DNA of 64,000 nucleotides from an uncultured Alistipes sp. (GCA_947623305.1 CANQGQ010000013.1:1-64000); one strand, 5' to 3'; positions 8,682 through 17,402 are shown, counted from the first letter of the stretch. A program made the numbers and translations. The notes: generated from the sequence alone by a model not told the origin.

Positions 8682-8933
8682 TTAGAAAATGCGTGTGAAT
8701 AGAAAGTGAAAGAAGCCGACGAGAGCCGCGAGAGAAACCAACCCGCGAAGCATCCCCAGCAGGATATTCCGGCAGAACACGAAGCCCAGCACTACCCAAA
8801 TGAAGCCCTCGCCCCACGTGTAAAACCCCAACGCCGCCGCGCCGAGCAGCAGCCATGTCGTCCGACTCGACCCTATGCCAAGTGGAAAGGTGGAGGATTT
8901 CTGTTTCCGTTTATTTTTCTCTGTGCTTCTCAT
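8682..8933 (-). CDS. Small membrane protein of the conjugative transposon
   Basis: 83 residues: a basic N-terminus (RSTEKNKRKQKSS) then two hydrophobic segments (about residues 27-50 and 56-79), so probably a two-pass inner-membrane protein with the basic end in the cytoplasm. Not recognised further. It is the first gene of the minus-strand operon. Confidence 0.6.
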   Translation of the reverse strand: MRSTEKNKRKQKSSTFPLGIGSSRTTWLLLGAAALGFYTWGEGFIWVVLGFVFCRNILLGMLRGLVSLAALVGFFHFLFTRIF

Positions 8934-9412
8934 AACCTTCGACTTTTTTTTATATGCCGTAGCGGAGCCGGTATGGATGGAATCTGTTTCGGGAGCTCGG
9001 AAGGTTCGGAATCAGCTCGCAACAAGATTTTTGCGGAAAATACGCTTCGCATGTCGGGTGAAGGAAGATTTTCCGCAAAACCGACTTGTCGGCCCGATCT
9101 TGTAAGAGCGTCGATTCCGGGAATACCTTCGCTGCCGATAACAGATACATCCACTACCGGCCCGTACAGACAAAATGAAACGGGGAGAAGGTTATCGGGG
9201 AGAAGCACAGAGATAAATCGTTTCGCAGCGAGCGTAAAAATGGACCGTTCGCTACGCTTTACCCTTGCTATCTCGCGGCTCTCGTAGAAAACAGCCGCAT
9301 ACTGCCGGTTCGGTGCCTCAATGTACCGCTGCCGCTCATGCTACAACCCCATAGCTTGGTATTTGTCTATATTGCCGAACCGGGAAAGGAATAATCGAAA
9401 CAAATCGACATC
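8934..9412. other. Intergenic stretch without a recognisable gene
   Basis: About 480 bases between the divergent CTn operon and the HTH pair. The track ORFs here look like shadows, without recognisable motifs. Near 9356-9395 there is a TATTTG...TATATTGC stretch loosely like a promoter for the HTH genes. Given its position it could hold regulatory sequence for the divergent operons, but I see no clear palindrome. Confidence 0.5.
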
Positions 9413-9721
9413 ATGGACATTATCAGTATGGATACACGGCTTTTCGATACGCTTCTCCGGCGTATGAAAGCCATCGAAGAAAAAGTAACGGCTTTATGCG
9501 CTCGTGGGGAAGACCTGAAGCTGAAGCGTTGGTTGGACAATCAGGAGGTATGCGAGATTCTCGGAATCACGCAGCGTACATTGCAGACTTACCGCAATAA
9601 GGGATTGTTGGCATATACCTGCATTCGCCGCAAAATCTTCTACAAACCCGAAGATGTGGAAAACCTTTTACGGAGTGCCTATCACACTAAAGCCGCCGCA
9701 TCATGCAGAACTATCTCATAG
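9413..9721 (+). CDS. Helix-turn-helix protein, excisionase-like (HTH_17)
   Basis: 102 residues; an N-terminal helical stretch is followed by a MerR/Xis-type winged helix (KRWLDNQEVCEILGITQRTL, then TYRNKGLLAYTCIRRKIFYK). Such proteins precede integrase genes in Bacteroidetes elements, for example Xis2c/Xis2d of CTnDOT, and act in excision or its regulation. The 3' end overlaps the next gene by 19 bases. The first Met at 9413 is chosen; a Met at 9428 is possible. Confidence 0.8.
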   Translation: MDIISMDTRLFDTLLRRMKAIEEKVTALCARGEDLKLKRWLDNQEVCEILGITQRTLQTYRNKGLLAYTCIRRKIFYKPEDVENLLRSAYHTKAAASCRTIS

Positions 9722-10020
9722 GACAGCAGGAACCGTGCATCGAGGATTTGCTCGAACGTATGGAAAAGACGGAAAAAGCACTCGACCGACAGTTGAAAAC
9801 GGCAGTTGCCGATCGTGTTTTCGGCGGCGAACAATTCCTCTCCGACGTACAGTTGTCGCAACGGTTGCATATCAGTCGTCGCACGTTGCAGGATTATCGT
9901 TCTGTCGGAGTCCTGCCGTACTATCTCATCAGCGGAAAGGTTATTTACAAAGAATCGGATATTCAACGGATGTTGGAGAAAGCATACCGACCCATTTTCG
10001 ATAGTCGGAATCTGGTGTAG
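9703..10020 (+). CDS. Second helix-turn-helix protein, excisionase-like (HTH_17)
   Basis: 105 residues and paralogous in layout to the preceding gene: acidic helical N-terminus, then FLSDVQLSQRLHISRRTLQD and YRSVGVLPYYLISGKVIYKE. The 19-base overlap suggests translational coupling, and the pair may act together. By analogy with CTnDOT they may control excision; the sequence shows only the DNA-binding domain. Confidence 0.8.
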   Translation: MQNYLIGQQEPCIEDLLERMEKTEKALDRQLKTAVADRVFGGEQFLSDVQLSQRLHISRRTLQDYRSVGVLPYYLISGKVIYKESDIQRMLEKAYRPIFDSRNLV

Positions 10021-10030
10021 TAAGAAAAGC

Positions 10031-10056
10031 AAAAGACGGCTCAACAGCCGTCTTTT
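10031..10056. terminator. Bidirectional terminator
   Basis: AAAAGACGGCT - CAAC - AGCCGTCTTTT, an 11-bp perfect stem between the converging HTH pair and RhuM-like/integrase genes. Confidence 0.9.
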
Positions 10057-10070
10057 GTCTTATCGAGAGG

Positions 10071-10430
10071 TTAGTTCAATATTGCTCCGTCGGTAGTCGG
10101 TATCTTCCAGACGATTTCGGGCGTTGTCGTCCGTTCGATAATCCATTTGCGAAATACCTCTGCTTTTTCGGATTTCAGTCGAAATGCCAGTGCCGTAATC
10201 ATTTCAAGATTGTAGCGTTCGACGAAAGTTCCGTTTCGGCTGCGTGTGCGTTGGAAAACGCAGTCTTCTTGTAGAACACCGCTTTTAAGAATGGAGCGGA
10301 TATTCGCATGCACGGCGGAGGTGAATACGCCGAACAGGTCGGCGATCTGGTTTTGCGTAAGCCAAACGTCAGTTGCATTGGAGCGGATCATTACCCGCCC
10401 GTTTTCGATAGTTATGGGTCGTGCCGTCAT
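10071..10430 (-). CDS. RhuM-like regulator
   Basis: 119 residues with the RhuM-type N-terminal domain: VWLTQNQIADLFGVFTSAVH, then the characteristic YNLEMITALAFRLKSEKAEV. RhuM family proteins have been called virulence proteins on weak grounds; on mobile elements they are likely DNA-binding regulators. The length (about one third of full RhuM) is usual for the short versions beside integrases in Bacteroidetes. Its ATG overlaps the stop of the integrase by 4 bases (ATGA), so the two are coupled. Confidence 0.8.
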   Translation of the reverse strand: MTARPITIENGRVMIRSNATDVWLTQNQIADLFGVFTSAVHANIRSILKSGVLQEDCVFQRTRSRNGTFVERYNLEMITALAFRLKSEKAEVFRKWIIERTTTPEIVWKIPTTDGAILN

Positions 10431-11728
10431 AATCGTGCTCTTTTATCGGGTGCTTGCATTTTTGTATTCTGCGGTTCTTCATAAAGTTCGAGTTTGCGAC
10501 TGGCGGACAGTTGTCGTAATTGCTTCGTGTCCTCGTCTACTTTCTTATCCGTAACATGGGCATAGATTTGTGTCGTTACGAGCCGCTTGTGTCCCATCAT
10601 GCGGCTGACAGTTTCGAGCGGTACACCCAACGAAAGCGTAATATGCGTTCCGAAGTTATGTCGTGCCATATGAAAAGTCATATTTCCGATTCCATAGGCT
10701 GTACCTAATCGGGGAATCAGTCGTTGTAATTTCTTGTAAGGACAAATCGGCAGCAGTCGATCATCGGTACGCTCCGCTTTGTATTTCTCGATAATCCGCA
10801 TCGGTATATCCAGCAATCTAATAACTGATTCCGTGTCGGTCTTTTGGCGTCGGATATGTATCCACCAAACACCCTCGTCATCCTGCGATAAGTGCTTTGT
10901 AGATAGCTGTTTCAGGTCTGCATAGGCCAATCCCGTGAAGGTGGAGAAGATAAACCAATCCCGCACCCGTTGCAGTACCGGGTCGGCGACCTGCTCGGCA
11001 AGCAGACGTTTCAAGTCGTCGAGTTTCAAATGACGACTCTTGCGTTTGGGCAATTCCGGGTGCAGATTGCAATAGGGATCGCGGCGCAATGTTCTTTGAT
11101 TGACCGCCCGCACGGTCATCTTCTTCAACCGATACAAATGTTCGTGCACCGACTTCTGTTGTAAGTGCCGGTCTGTCCGCAAGAATAAATCGAACGCATC
11201 GTAGAACTCTTGGTCGAGGCTTCGTAAGGTTATATCTTCTTGCCCGCATTTCTCCTGCACGAACTCCAGCAGGTGGTTGTAAGACCGGATATAACTCTTG
11301 TAGGTTTCTTTCGTGCGGTCTATTCCCACTCGTTTGGAAAACTCTTCGTTGTGCTCCCGAAACAGAGCCAGCAGGGTCAGCGGCTTTTGCCCGATGCCTT
11401 TCAGGGCGTTCTTAACCAGCTCGGCCGTTACAAAACCGAGAGATAGGTTGATGCGATTGTAGTGCGTCTTGATTTCCTCTGTCAGAGCATCTATTGCTCG
11501 GTTCACTTCGTTGGCATTGCGGCTACGCCCGTCGGCACGCCCCGTCGTCGGGTTCCAAATGGCCGGATCGACCGCGACTTTGGTTCCGATTTGCGCCGCT
11601 TCGGCGTCGATACTTATTCTGCATAAGAGCTGACACATGCCGTCTTTTCGGACTTTCGTGCGATTGATATAGAACAGTATGGCGAATGTACTTCGGCGCA
11701 CTTTATTTTCAGTATTCGGAGCTTTCAT
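10427..11728 (-). CDS. Tyrosine site-specific integrase, IntDOT-like, copy 2
   Basis: 433 residues from the Met at 11728. N-terminal arm-binding and SAM-like domains are followed by the catalytic domain: TFTGLAYADL, QKTDTESVI, HMARHNFGT, GHKRLVTTQIYAHV (the last Tyr is the nucleophile). The position that is Arg I in most tyrosine recombinases is Ala (TGLAYAD), as in the IntDOT branch, where this Arg is also missing. Product: integration or excision of this element. It lies 22 bases downstream of the other integrase and is coupled to the RhuM-like gene. Confidence 0.92.
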   Translation of the reverse strand: MKAPNTENKVRRSTFAILFYINRTKVRKDGMCQLLCRISIDAEAAQIGTKVAVDPAIWNPTTGRADGRSRNANEVNRAIDALTEEIKTHYNRINLSLGFVTAELVKNALKGIGQKPLTLLALFREHNEEFSKRVGIDRTKETYKSYIRSYNHLLEFVQEKCGQEDITLRSLDQEFYDAFDLFLRTDRHLQQKSVHEHLYRLKKMTVRAVNQRTLRRDPYCNLHPELPKRKSRHLKLDDLKRLLAEQVADPVLQRVRDWFIFSTFTGLAYADLKQLSTKHLSQDDEGVWWIHIRRQKTDTESVIRLLDIPMRIIEKYKAERTDDRLLPICPYKKLQRLIPRLGTAYGIGNMTFHMARHNFGTHITLSLGVPLETVSRMMGHKRLVTTQIYAHVTDKKVDEDTKQLRQLSASRKLELYEEPQNTKMQAPDKRARL

Positions 11729-11750
11729 TATTGTCGTAATTAAAGAGTGG

Positions 11751-12971
11751 TTAAATAGCGACTGTAAATCGTTCGGCAATCCGTTCGTCGAGCGACTGCG
11801 TGTCGGTGTCGATCTTGTTGTCGGTTACTTGTGCGTAGATCTGCGTCGTATCGACACGGCTGTGGCCTAACATCCTGCAGACCGTTTCCATCGGCACGCC
11901 GTGCGAGAGAGCGATCTCGGTGGCGTAGGTGTGGCGAGCCATGTGGAAGGTCAACTTCCGATCGATGCCGCAGACCGCAGCAAGACATTTCAACCCCTTG
12001 TTCAACTCTGAATTTCCGTACATAGGGAGTAACTTTCCATCGGGCATTATATCGCGGTATTTGTCGATGATATGCTGCGGCAGATCGAGCAGCGGGATCT
12101 CGAACTCTACACCGGTTTTCTCCCGCACCGCCTTGATCCAAACCGTTTCATCCTCGGCTATTTCGAGGTTTTCGACGGTCAGACGGCACATATCGCCGTA
12201 GCTGATGCCCGTATAACAGGAGAACAGAAACAGATCGCGGACGAGGTAGAGCCTACTGGCTGGAAGCGGCGTGGTCATCAACCGCTGCAACTCCTCTCGC
12301 GTGAGGTAACGTTGTTTGCGTTCGGGGCGCGGCGGTTCGTAACCGGCGAACGGATCGGCAGTGATGATTCCTGCGGCAAGGGCTTTATTAACGGCCGTAT
12401 GCAGACGCGACATATTCAGAATGATGCTGCGCGGAGCAAGTCGCTGTTCGGTGCGCAAGTATAGATCGAACTTGTCGATGAACGACCGATCCAACACGGA
12501 GAATGGAATATCCGACAGCCGCAGACGCTCTGACAGAAAGCGGACAAGATGATTGTAAGTATTGAGATAAGTTTGTGCCGACTTGGCCGACCGATTGATA
12601 CCCACACGTTTCTCGAACTGTTCGATATACGTGCCGAAATAGTCGAGCAAGGTTTCCTGCCCGGCAACCATACCCAACAACAAACACTTGACCTTCTCGG
12701 CCGTTATCTGTTCACGAACGGCCGACTGCTCGCGGTATATGGTGAGTGCCAACGCTCGGTATTCATCCAACTGCCGGTTGATTGCGGTCGCCTCGGTGCT
12801 TTTGCCTTTAGCCCGACCCGACAACCACAACGATGCGGGAACGGACAACTTGGCACTGAACACACTTTCCGACCTGCCAACCGTCAAACGGCCCATGACA
12901 GGGCAACGACCCTCGGCATTCTTTTCGTTCGATTTAAGGTAGAACGCGACCTTTACATCCACTTGATTCAT
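11751..12971 (-). CDS. Tyrosine site-specific integrase, IntDOT-like, copy 1
   Basis: 406 residues. Catalytic motifs: SCYTGISYGDM, REKTGVEFEIP, HMARHTYATEI, GHSRVDTTQIYAQV. The Arg I position is again replaced (Ser in TGISYGD). It is the outermost gene of the element, with its start 423 bases from truA. The likely promoter (TAATTTTG, minus strand, 12997-12990) sits between the arms of a perfect 10-base inverted repeat (12970-12979 / 13004-13013). Tandem integrases of differing sequence are common on Bacteroidetes elements; one may be the main recombinase and the other accessory. Confidence 0.92.
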   Translation of the reverse strand: MNQVDVKVAFYLKSNEKNAEGRCPVMGRLTVGRSESVFSAKLSVPASLWLSGRAKGKSTEATAINRQLDEYRALALTIYREQSAVREQITAEKVKCLLLGMVAGQETLLDYFGTYIEQFEKRVGINRSAKSAQTYLNTYNHLVRFLSERLRLSDIPFSVLDRSFIDKFDLYLRTEQRLAPRSIILNMSRLHTAVNKALAAGIITADPFAGYEPPRPERKQRYLTREELQRLMTTPLPASRLYLVRDLFLFSCYTGISYGDMCRLTVENLEIAEDETVWIKAVREKTGVEFEIPLLDLPQHIIDKYRDIMPDGKLLPMYGNSELNKGLKCLAAVCGIDRKLTFHMARHTYATEIALSHGVPMETVCRMLGHSRVDTTQIYAQVTDNKIDTDTQSLDERIAERFTVAI

Positions 12972-13013
12972 AACTCTATTAACCGTTTACAAAATTAGTT
13001 GATATAGAGTTAT
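12970..13013. promoter_or_regulatory. Inverted repeat around the integrase promoter
   Basis: ATAACTCTAT (12970-12979) and ATAGAGTTAT (13004-13013) are perfect inverted 10-mers 24 bases apart. A minus-strand TAATTTTG (-7 type) lies between them, and the left arm touches the integrase ATG. This layout fits an autoregulatory operator or integrase arm sites. Which one is inference. Confidence 0.5.
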
Positions 13014-13393
13014 TCGAATCCATGAAAAACGAAGCGAAACAAGGAATAAGATACTATGGTTCCGTATCTTATCCTGTCTTTTCTGAAAACTCTGCCAAAA
13101 ACGACTACCTTTGTCGTGAAGTTTTCCGAGAAATGCTCAGGCTCCTTGAAGTCGACAACGTTTTCGGCGGTCAGGCGAAAGACTTTCCGTACCCTTATTT
13201 CGGTCTTATTTCCTGTCCGAAAAAGGCAACGGATAAGTAATGTTTCTCTCGAACTATTCCGTAGAAATCGACTTTTCGCCACTTGGAAAACCGAAGTCCG
13301 ACGCTCCGTTACGATTCTTGTTCTAAACCTATTACGCTATCCTTGCCCCGATTACCCGTTTTCTGCAAAATTCTTCGTATCTTTGACCTAAAT
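12972..13393. other. Element-chromosome junction region, no convincing gene
   Basis: Between the outer integrase and truA. It holds the 10-base repeat above and a second perfect inverted repeat, ATAAGATAC (13046-13054) / GTATCTTAT (13064-13072), with a 9-base spacer. That second pair could be crossover core sites. A TACCTTTG sits at 13106-13113. The track ORFs 13022-13240 and 13010-13282 have no recognisable content. The element end is probably here, but cannot be fixed without an empty-site sequence. Confidence 0.5.
13378..13385 (+). promoter_or_regulatory. truA promoter -7 element
   Basis: TATCTTTG ends 8 bases before the truA ATG, implying a nearly leaderless transcript. Its position just outside the element suggests truA keeps its own promoter after insertion. 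Confidence 0.6.
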
Positions 13394-14155
13394 ATGAGGT
13401 ACTTTGCGGAATTGAAATACGACGGAGCCGCTTATTGCGGCTGGCAGCGGCAGCCCGATCAGCCTACCGTGCAGCAGACGCTTGAACGGGCGTTGTCTAC
13501 CCTGTTGCGGACGCCGATCGAGTTGACCGGTGCCGGACGTACCGATACGGGGGTCAACGCTTCGTATTACGTGGCGCATTTCGATGTCTCGGAACCGATT
13601 GCCGATCCTCGGCAGATTTTATACAAACTCGATTATCTGTTGCCGCCCGATATTGCGGTCGGGACGCTGACGCCGGTTCCCGATGAGGCTCATGCACGCT
13701 TCAGCGCGCGCGAACGGGAATATCGCTATTTCATCGAACCGTATAAAAATCCGTTTACGCGCCGCAGTTCGTGGCAATATTATGTGCCGTTGGACGTGCC
13801 GCGCATGAACGAAGCGGCGGCACGGTTGCTGGAATTCGATGATTTCACGTCGTTCGCCAAACTCAATTCGAACAACCATACGAACATTTGCCATCTTCTG
13901 CGGGCCGACTGGCAAGTGGAACCCTCCGGTACGTTGTGTTTCACGATTCGGGCCGACCGCTTTCTGCGCAATATGGTGCGGGCCATCGTCGGAACCTTAG
14001 TCGATGTCGGGCGGGGACGTTATACGCCGGAGCGATTCCGTGAAATCGTGGCGGCGCGCGATTTGTCCCGTTCGAGCGGCGGAGCACCTGCACAGGGGTT
14101 GTTCCTCAGCGATATACGCTACCCTACTGAACTTTTCGAACGACGGTGGCGTTGA
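13394..14155 (+). CDS. truA: tRNA pseudouridine(38-40) synthase TruA
   Basis: 253 residues. It converts uridines 38-40 in the tRNA anticodon stem to pseudouridine. The catalytic motif GAGRTDTGVNA is present, with the active Asp at residue 51, plus CGWQRQPDQPTVQ near the N-terminus and the C-terminal FLRNMVRAIVGTLVDVGRG. The track start at 13283 is too early: family proteins begin like MRYFAELKYDGAAYCGWQRQ, giving the ATG at 13394. It is the first chromosomal gene next to the element and ends in a shared terminator with convergent lpdA. Confidence 0.95.
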   Translation: MRYFAELKYDGAAYCGWQRQPDQPTVQQTLERALSTLLRTPIELTGAGRTDTGVNASYYVAHFDVSEPIADPRQILYKLDYLLPPDIAVGTLTPVPDEAHARFSAREREYRYFIEPYKNPFTRRSSWQYYVPLDVPRMNEAAARLLEFDDFTSFAKLNSNNHTNICHLLRADWQVEPSGTLCFTIRADRFLRNMVRAIVGTLVDVGRGRYTPERFREIVAARDLSRSSGGAPAQGLFLSDIRYPTELFERRWR

Positions 14156-14212
14156 TTCGTCGCACTCCGGATACCGATTGCTTTTCGTCGGCGGTTGCGG
14201 CGATAATAAAAC

Positions 14213-14240
14213 AATGGGCCGAAAGTGATTTCGGCCCATT
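14213..14240. terminator. Bidirectional terminator between truA and lpdA
   Basis: AATGGGCCGAAA - GTGA - TTTCGGCCCATT, a 12-bp perfect stem between convergent genes. Confidence 0.85.
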
Positions 14241-14263
14241 TCATTTTGTCTGTGGAATTCGGA

Positions 14264-15640
14264 TTACAGATGAATCGCTGCGCCGAGGGCGGCTTCGGCA
14301 GCCTCCATGATCCCTTCGTTCATCGTCGGATGCGCATGGATGGTGCGGGCGATTCGGTGGGCCGTCGCTCCGAGTGCTTTGGCCAAGGTCGGTTCGGACA
14401 ACATCTCTGTAACGTGTGCTCCGACCAGGTGAGCTCCCAGCAATCGGTCGTCTGCTCCGAAAAGCAATTTAATAAATCCGTCGCGGTCGCCCGTCGCGGT
14501 TGCCTTGCCCGAGGCCGTGAAGGGGAAACGGCCGACTTTGTATTCGATACCCTGTTCTTGAAGCTGTTGTTCGGTTGCGCCGACCGATGCAACCTCCGGC
14601 GTGGTGAAGATGCACGACGGAATGGTCGTATAATCGACCGGTTGCGGATTCAGCCCGCAGATGTGTTCGACGCAGCAGATGCCCTCGGCCGAGGCCACGT
14701 GCGCCAATGCCGGCCCGGGTACGATGTCGCCGATCGCGTAGATTCCGGCCACAGTGGTGCGGTAGTATTCGTCGACCTTGATTTTGCCGCGTTCGACCTG
14801 CACGCCGACCTCTTCCAGTCCGATGCCTTCGATATTCGCCTGAATGCCGATTGCTGAGAGAACTTTGTCGGCCGAGAGCGTCTCCATGCCCTTTTTGCCT
14901 TCGATTTCCACCCGGCAAAAGCCGTCCGGCGAAACCTCGACTTGTTTGACCGTTGTCGAAGTGAGCACCGTCGCCCGTAGTTTGCGGAACGTGCGTTCCA
15001 CGACCTTCGACACCTCGTCGTCTTCGAGCGGCAGGATGCGCGGCAGGTATTCGATGACGGTAACTTTCACGCCCAGCGTGGCGTAGAACCAGGCGAATTC
15101 GATTCCGATCGCCCCCGAACCGATCACGATCATCGACTGCGGCAATTCAGTGAGTGTCAGCGCCTGTTTCGAGGTGATGACGTGTTCGCCGTCGATTCGC
15201 ATGAACGGCATTTCGCGCGGTCGGGCTCCTGTGGCGAGAAGGATGTGTTCGGCTTCGTAATCGGCGCCGTCGACATCCAAATGCCCCCGAGCCGTAAGCC
15301 GTCCGAATCCTTGGATTAGCTCGATTCCGTTTTTGTCGAGCAGAAACCGGATGCCTTTCGACATCGTTTGGGCGACTTCGCGCGACCTCGCGACGATTTT
15401 TTCCAAATCGGGTCGAACTTCGCCTGTAATGTTCACTCCGTAGCGAGCGGCAGCGGAACAATCGGCATAGATTTGTGCGCTTTTCAGCAGGGCTTTCGTC
15501 GGAATGCACCCCCAGTTGAGGCAGACGCCCCCGGGGTCCGCCCGTTCGACGAGGGCGACTTTCTTGCCTAATTGGGCGGCTCGTATAGCAGCCACATAGC
15601 CGCCGGGCCCGCTTCCTACAACGATGATGTCGTATTTCAT
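14264..15640 (-). CDS. lpdA: Dihydrolipoyl dehydrogenase
   Basis: 458 residues. FAD/NAD flavoprotein that reoxidises dihydrolipoamide in 2-oxoacid dehydrogenase or glycine cleavage complexes. The FAD site (VVGSGPGGYVAAIRAAQLG), redox disulfide (GGVCLNWGCIPTKALL, Cys40/Cys45), NAD site (IVIGSGAIGIEFAWFY) and C-terminal His-Glu region (HAHPTMNEGIMEAA) are all present. No E1 or E2 genes are nearby, so the partner complex is not shown by context. It ends 11 bases downstream of the C69 peptidase gene, possibly in one transcript. Confidence 0.95.
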   Translation of the reverse strand: MKYDIIVVGSGPGGYVAAIRAAQLGKKVALVERADPGGVCLNWGCIPTKALLKSAQIYADCSAAARYGVNITGEVRPDLEKIVARSREVAQTMSKGIRFLLDKNGIELIQGFGRLTARGHLDVDGADYEAEHILLATGARPREMPFMRIDGEHVITSKQALTLTELPQSMIVIGSGAIGIEFAWFYATLGVKVTVIEYLPRILPLEDDEVSKVVERTFRKLRATVLTSTTVKQVEVSPDGFCRVEIEGKKGMETLSADKVLSAIGIQANIEGIGLEEVGVQVERGKIKVDEYYRTTVAGIYAIGDIVPGPALAHVASAEGICCVEHICGLNPQPVDYTTIPSCIFTTPEVASVGATEQQLQEQGIEYKVGRFPFTASGKATATGDRDGFIKLLFGADDRLLGAHLVGAHVTEMLSEPTLAKALGATAHRIARTIHAHPTMNEGIMEAAEAALGAAIHL

Positions 15641-15650
15641 GATAGATTAC

Positions 15651-17351
15651 CTATTTTTTCGGTACGCGCAATACCTCTCCATTGTCCGCCGCGACGGCCC
15701 GTTTCCACTTTTCGTTGTATCCCGGGAATTGGATTTTGTCCGGAATCCGGCGTCCGCTGCCATTATCTACGAAATGAGCCGCACGGTTCGTGCCATCGAG
15801 ATAATCCAGCACATCGGCGTGCTCGCTCTTCACGTTGCCGTCGACATATTTTATTAAGAGGTACTCGTTCAGTTTTGACCAGCGTTCGAACAGGTTTTGA
15901 GCCGAATTTACGGAATAATCCGTCAGATAGCGGGTCCGTTTTTTTGCTGGAAGTTTAGCCGCTTCCAAATCTACGAGCGGTATCTGCACTTGCAGCTTGT
16001 CGGTCTCCCAGTCGTCGGCGACTTTGCGGATGTCGGCCGAAATCATGTCGTAACGCATGTAGGCGAAATTGGTCGTCCGGTTGAACAGCCAGAATGCCGA
16101 TGTCGGCGAGTAGTCGAGCATCGAACCGTTCGTTTCGCTGAAACATTCCGGTACTTCGGTTGCCGAGCAGTAGATCGGGGTCAGGCAGGAGGTGGCGGCA
16201 TCGTCGACCCCGAACCACAGAATCCCCATGTCGTCGGGCAGTTGCGGACGGGTTTGCGATACGAACCAGAATCCGGTTTGCTGTGTGGCGGTCGCCCGTT
16301 CGTTGACGTAGGTTTCGCCGTCGACCTCGAATTCCATCGGTCGCCAGCGATAGGGACAGGCGTGGCCGCCGGCTCCGAGATCGCGGGTCATATCCATCGG
16401 TGTACCTTCGTAATGATCGCGCATGCAGTCGAATACGGTTTTAGGCGACACCTTTGTCCGAGGTTCGACCCACAAGGGCATCTTGTTGGCCGGATTGTAC
16501 CCCATTGCATAATCCTGATAAGCATCCATTCCGTCGGCTACCGTGCGGAAAAAGGCCCATACACGGGCCTCGCAACCGCGCAGAGCACCGAAATCGGCCG
16601 GACAATAGGCATCGCAGAAACTGAAATTTTCATCCGCACCTTCATAATAACCCATTTCGCGCGCAAATGAAATGACATCGGGTGCATACAGACAGTTTTC
16701 GGGATCATCGAGCGGAAAATTCGTGATGCGCGATTGATTGGCATGGGCGCAGACATAGCCGTCGGGTATGCGTCGGGCGACCCATACGATGCCTTTTCGG
16801 AGGTTGCCGCCCGATTCGTCGTCTTGGTATCCCTTGCCGATCAACTCCATGATCCAGGCTTCCTCGGTATCGGCGATGGAGAACGATTCGCCCGACGATG
16901 CGTAACCGTAGGTGTCGGCCAGCTCGGCGATGATCCGGATTGCCTCACGAGCCGTGCGTGCACGTTGCAACGCAATGTAAATCAACGAACCGTAGTCGAT
17001 TTTTCCGGTCGGATCGGCCAGTTCGGCGCGACCGCCGAAGGTCGTTTCTCCGATGACCAACGAATGTTCGTTCATGTTGCCGATCGTGGAATAAGTCTCG
17101 GCGACCTGCGGAATGTCGATCAGATGGCGTCCCGTGTCCCATTCGTAAACGGGCATCATCGTGCCGGTCTTGTGTTTGCCGCCCGGGGTGCGGTAGAGCG
17201 CACCGTACAGCGCATGCGAATCGGCCGCATAGGAGACCATGATCGACCCGTCGGTCGAGGCGCCTTTGGTTATGATGAAGTTGGTGCAGGCCCATGCTGC
17301 GCCATACGCGAATGTTGCGATCGCAACGAGAAGGAAGCGGACTTTTTTCAT
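15651..17351 (-). CDS. Secreted C69-family dipeptidase
   Basis: 566 residues; an Ntn-hydrolase of the PepD/C69 type that cleaves dipeptides. A signal peptide of about 21 residues (KKVRFLLVAIATFAYGAAWA) ends at Cys22, which is also the expected N-terminal catalytic nucleophile (ACTNFIITKGASTDGS). Other family motifs: YGYASSGESFSIADTEEAW, WVARRIPDGYVCAHANQSRI. Length is usual for the Bacteroidetes members. A likely promoter lies upstream on the minus strand (TTTG-N19-TATCTTTA, 17102-scale spacing checked by eye at 17402-17372). It probably acts in the periplasm. Confidence 0.9.
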   Translation of the reverse strand: MKKVRFLLVAIATFAYGAAWACTNFIITKGASTDGSIMVSYAADSHALYGALYRTPGGKHKTGTMMPVYEWDTGRHLIDIPQVAETYSTIGNMNEHSLVIGETTFGGRAELADPTGKIDYGSLIYIALQRARTAREAIRIIAELADTYGYASSGESFSIADTEEAWIMELIGKGYQDDESGGNLRKGIVWVARRIPDGYVCAHANQSRITNFPLDDPENCLYAPDVISFAREMGYYEGADENFSFCDAYCPADFGALRGCEARVWAFFRTVADGMDAYQDYAMGYNPANKMPLWVEPRTKVSPKTVFDCMRDHYEGTPMDMTRDLGAGGHACPYRWRPMEFEVDGETYVNERATATQQTGFWFVSQTRPQLPDDMGILWFGVDDAATSCLTPIYCSATEVPECFSETNGSMLDYSPTSAFWLFNRTTNFAYMRYDMISADIRKVADDWETDKLQVQIPLVDLEAAKLPAKKRTRYLTDYSVNSAQNLFERWSKLNEYLLIKYVDGNVKSEHADVLDYLDGTNRAAHFVDNGSGRRIPDKIQFPGYNEKWKRAVAADNGEVLRVPKK

Positions 17352-17371
17352 TCTTTTGGCTTTTTGCGGTA

Positions 17372-17402
17372 TAAAGATAGCAAACTATTCGCAAATGCCA
17401 AA
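17372..17402 (-). promoter_or_regulatory. Promoter for the C69 dipeptidase
   Basis: On the minus strand, TTTG (17402-17399), 19 bases, then TATCTTTA (17379-17372), one mismatch from consensus, about 20 bases before the ATG at 17351. Confidence 0.55.

Larger units (their letters stand above)
1..13013. mobile_element. Distal part of a CTnDOT-like integrative conjugative element
   Basis: The stretch holds traQ, a run of small genes typical of Bacteroidetes conjugative transposons (DUF3873, PcfJ-like, PcfK-like), two HTH/Xis-like genes, a RhuM-like regulator and two tandem tyrosine integrases. The integrases are the last genes before truA, so the right end of the element should fall just beyond 12,971. 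The other end and most tra genes lie to the left of the window. AbiH and the DUF4116 protein look like cargo. The exact boundary is inferred, since no second attachment copy is in view. Confidence 0.85.

Noticed and set aside
13022-13240. 72-codon plus-strand ORF at the element edge
   Set aside because: No recognisable motif, overlaps inverted repeats and promoter-like sequence, and an equally long ORF lies on the other strand.
14225-14857. Long plus-strand ORFs opposite lpdA, the C69 peptidase, gmk and others
   Set aside because: They are shadows of clear genes on the other strand; high GC in third positions keeps such frames open.
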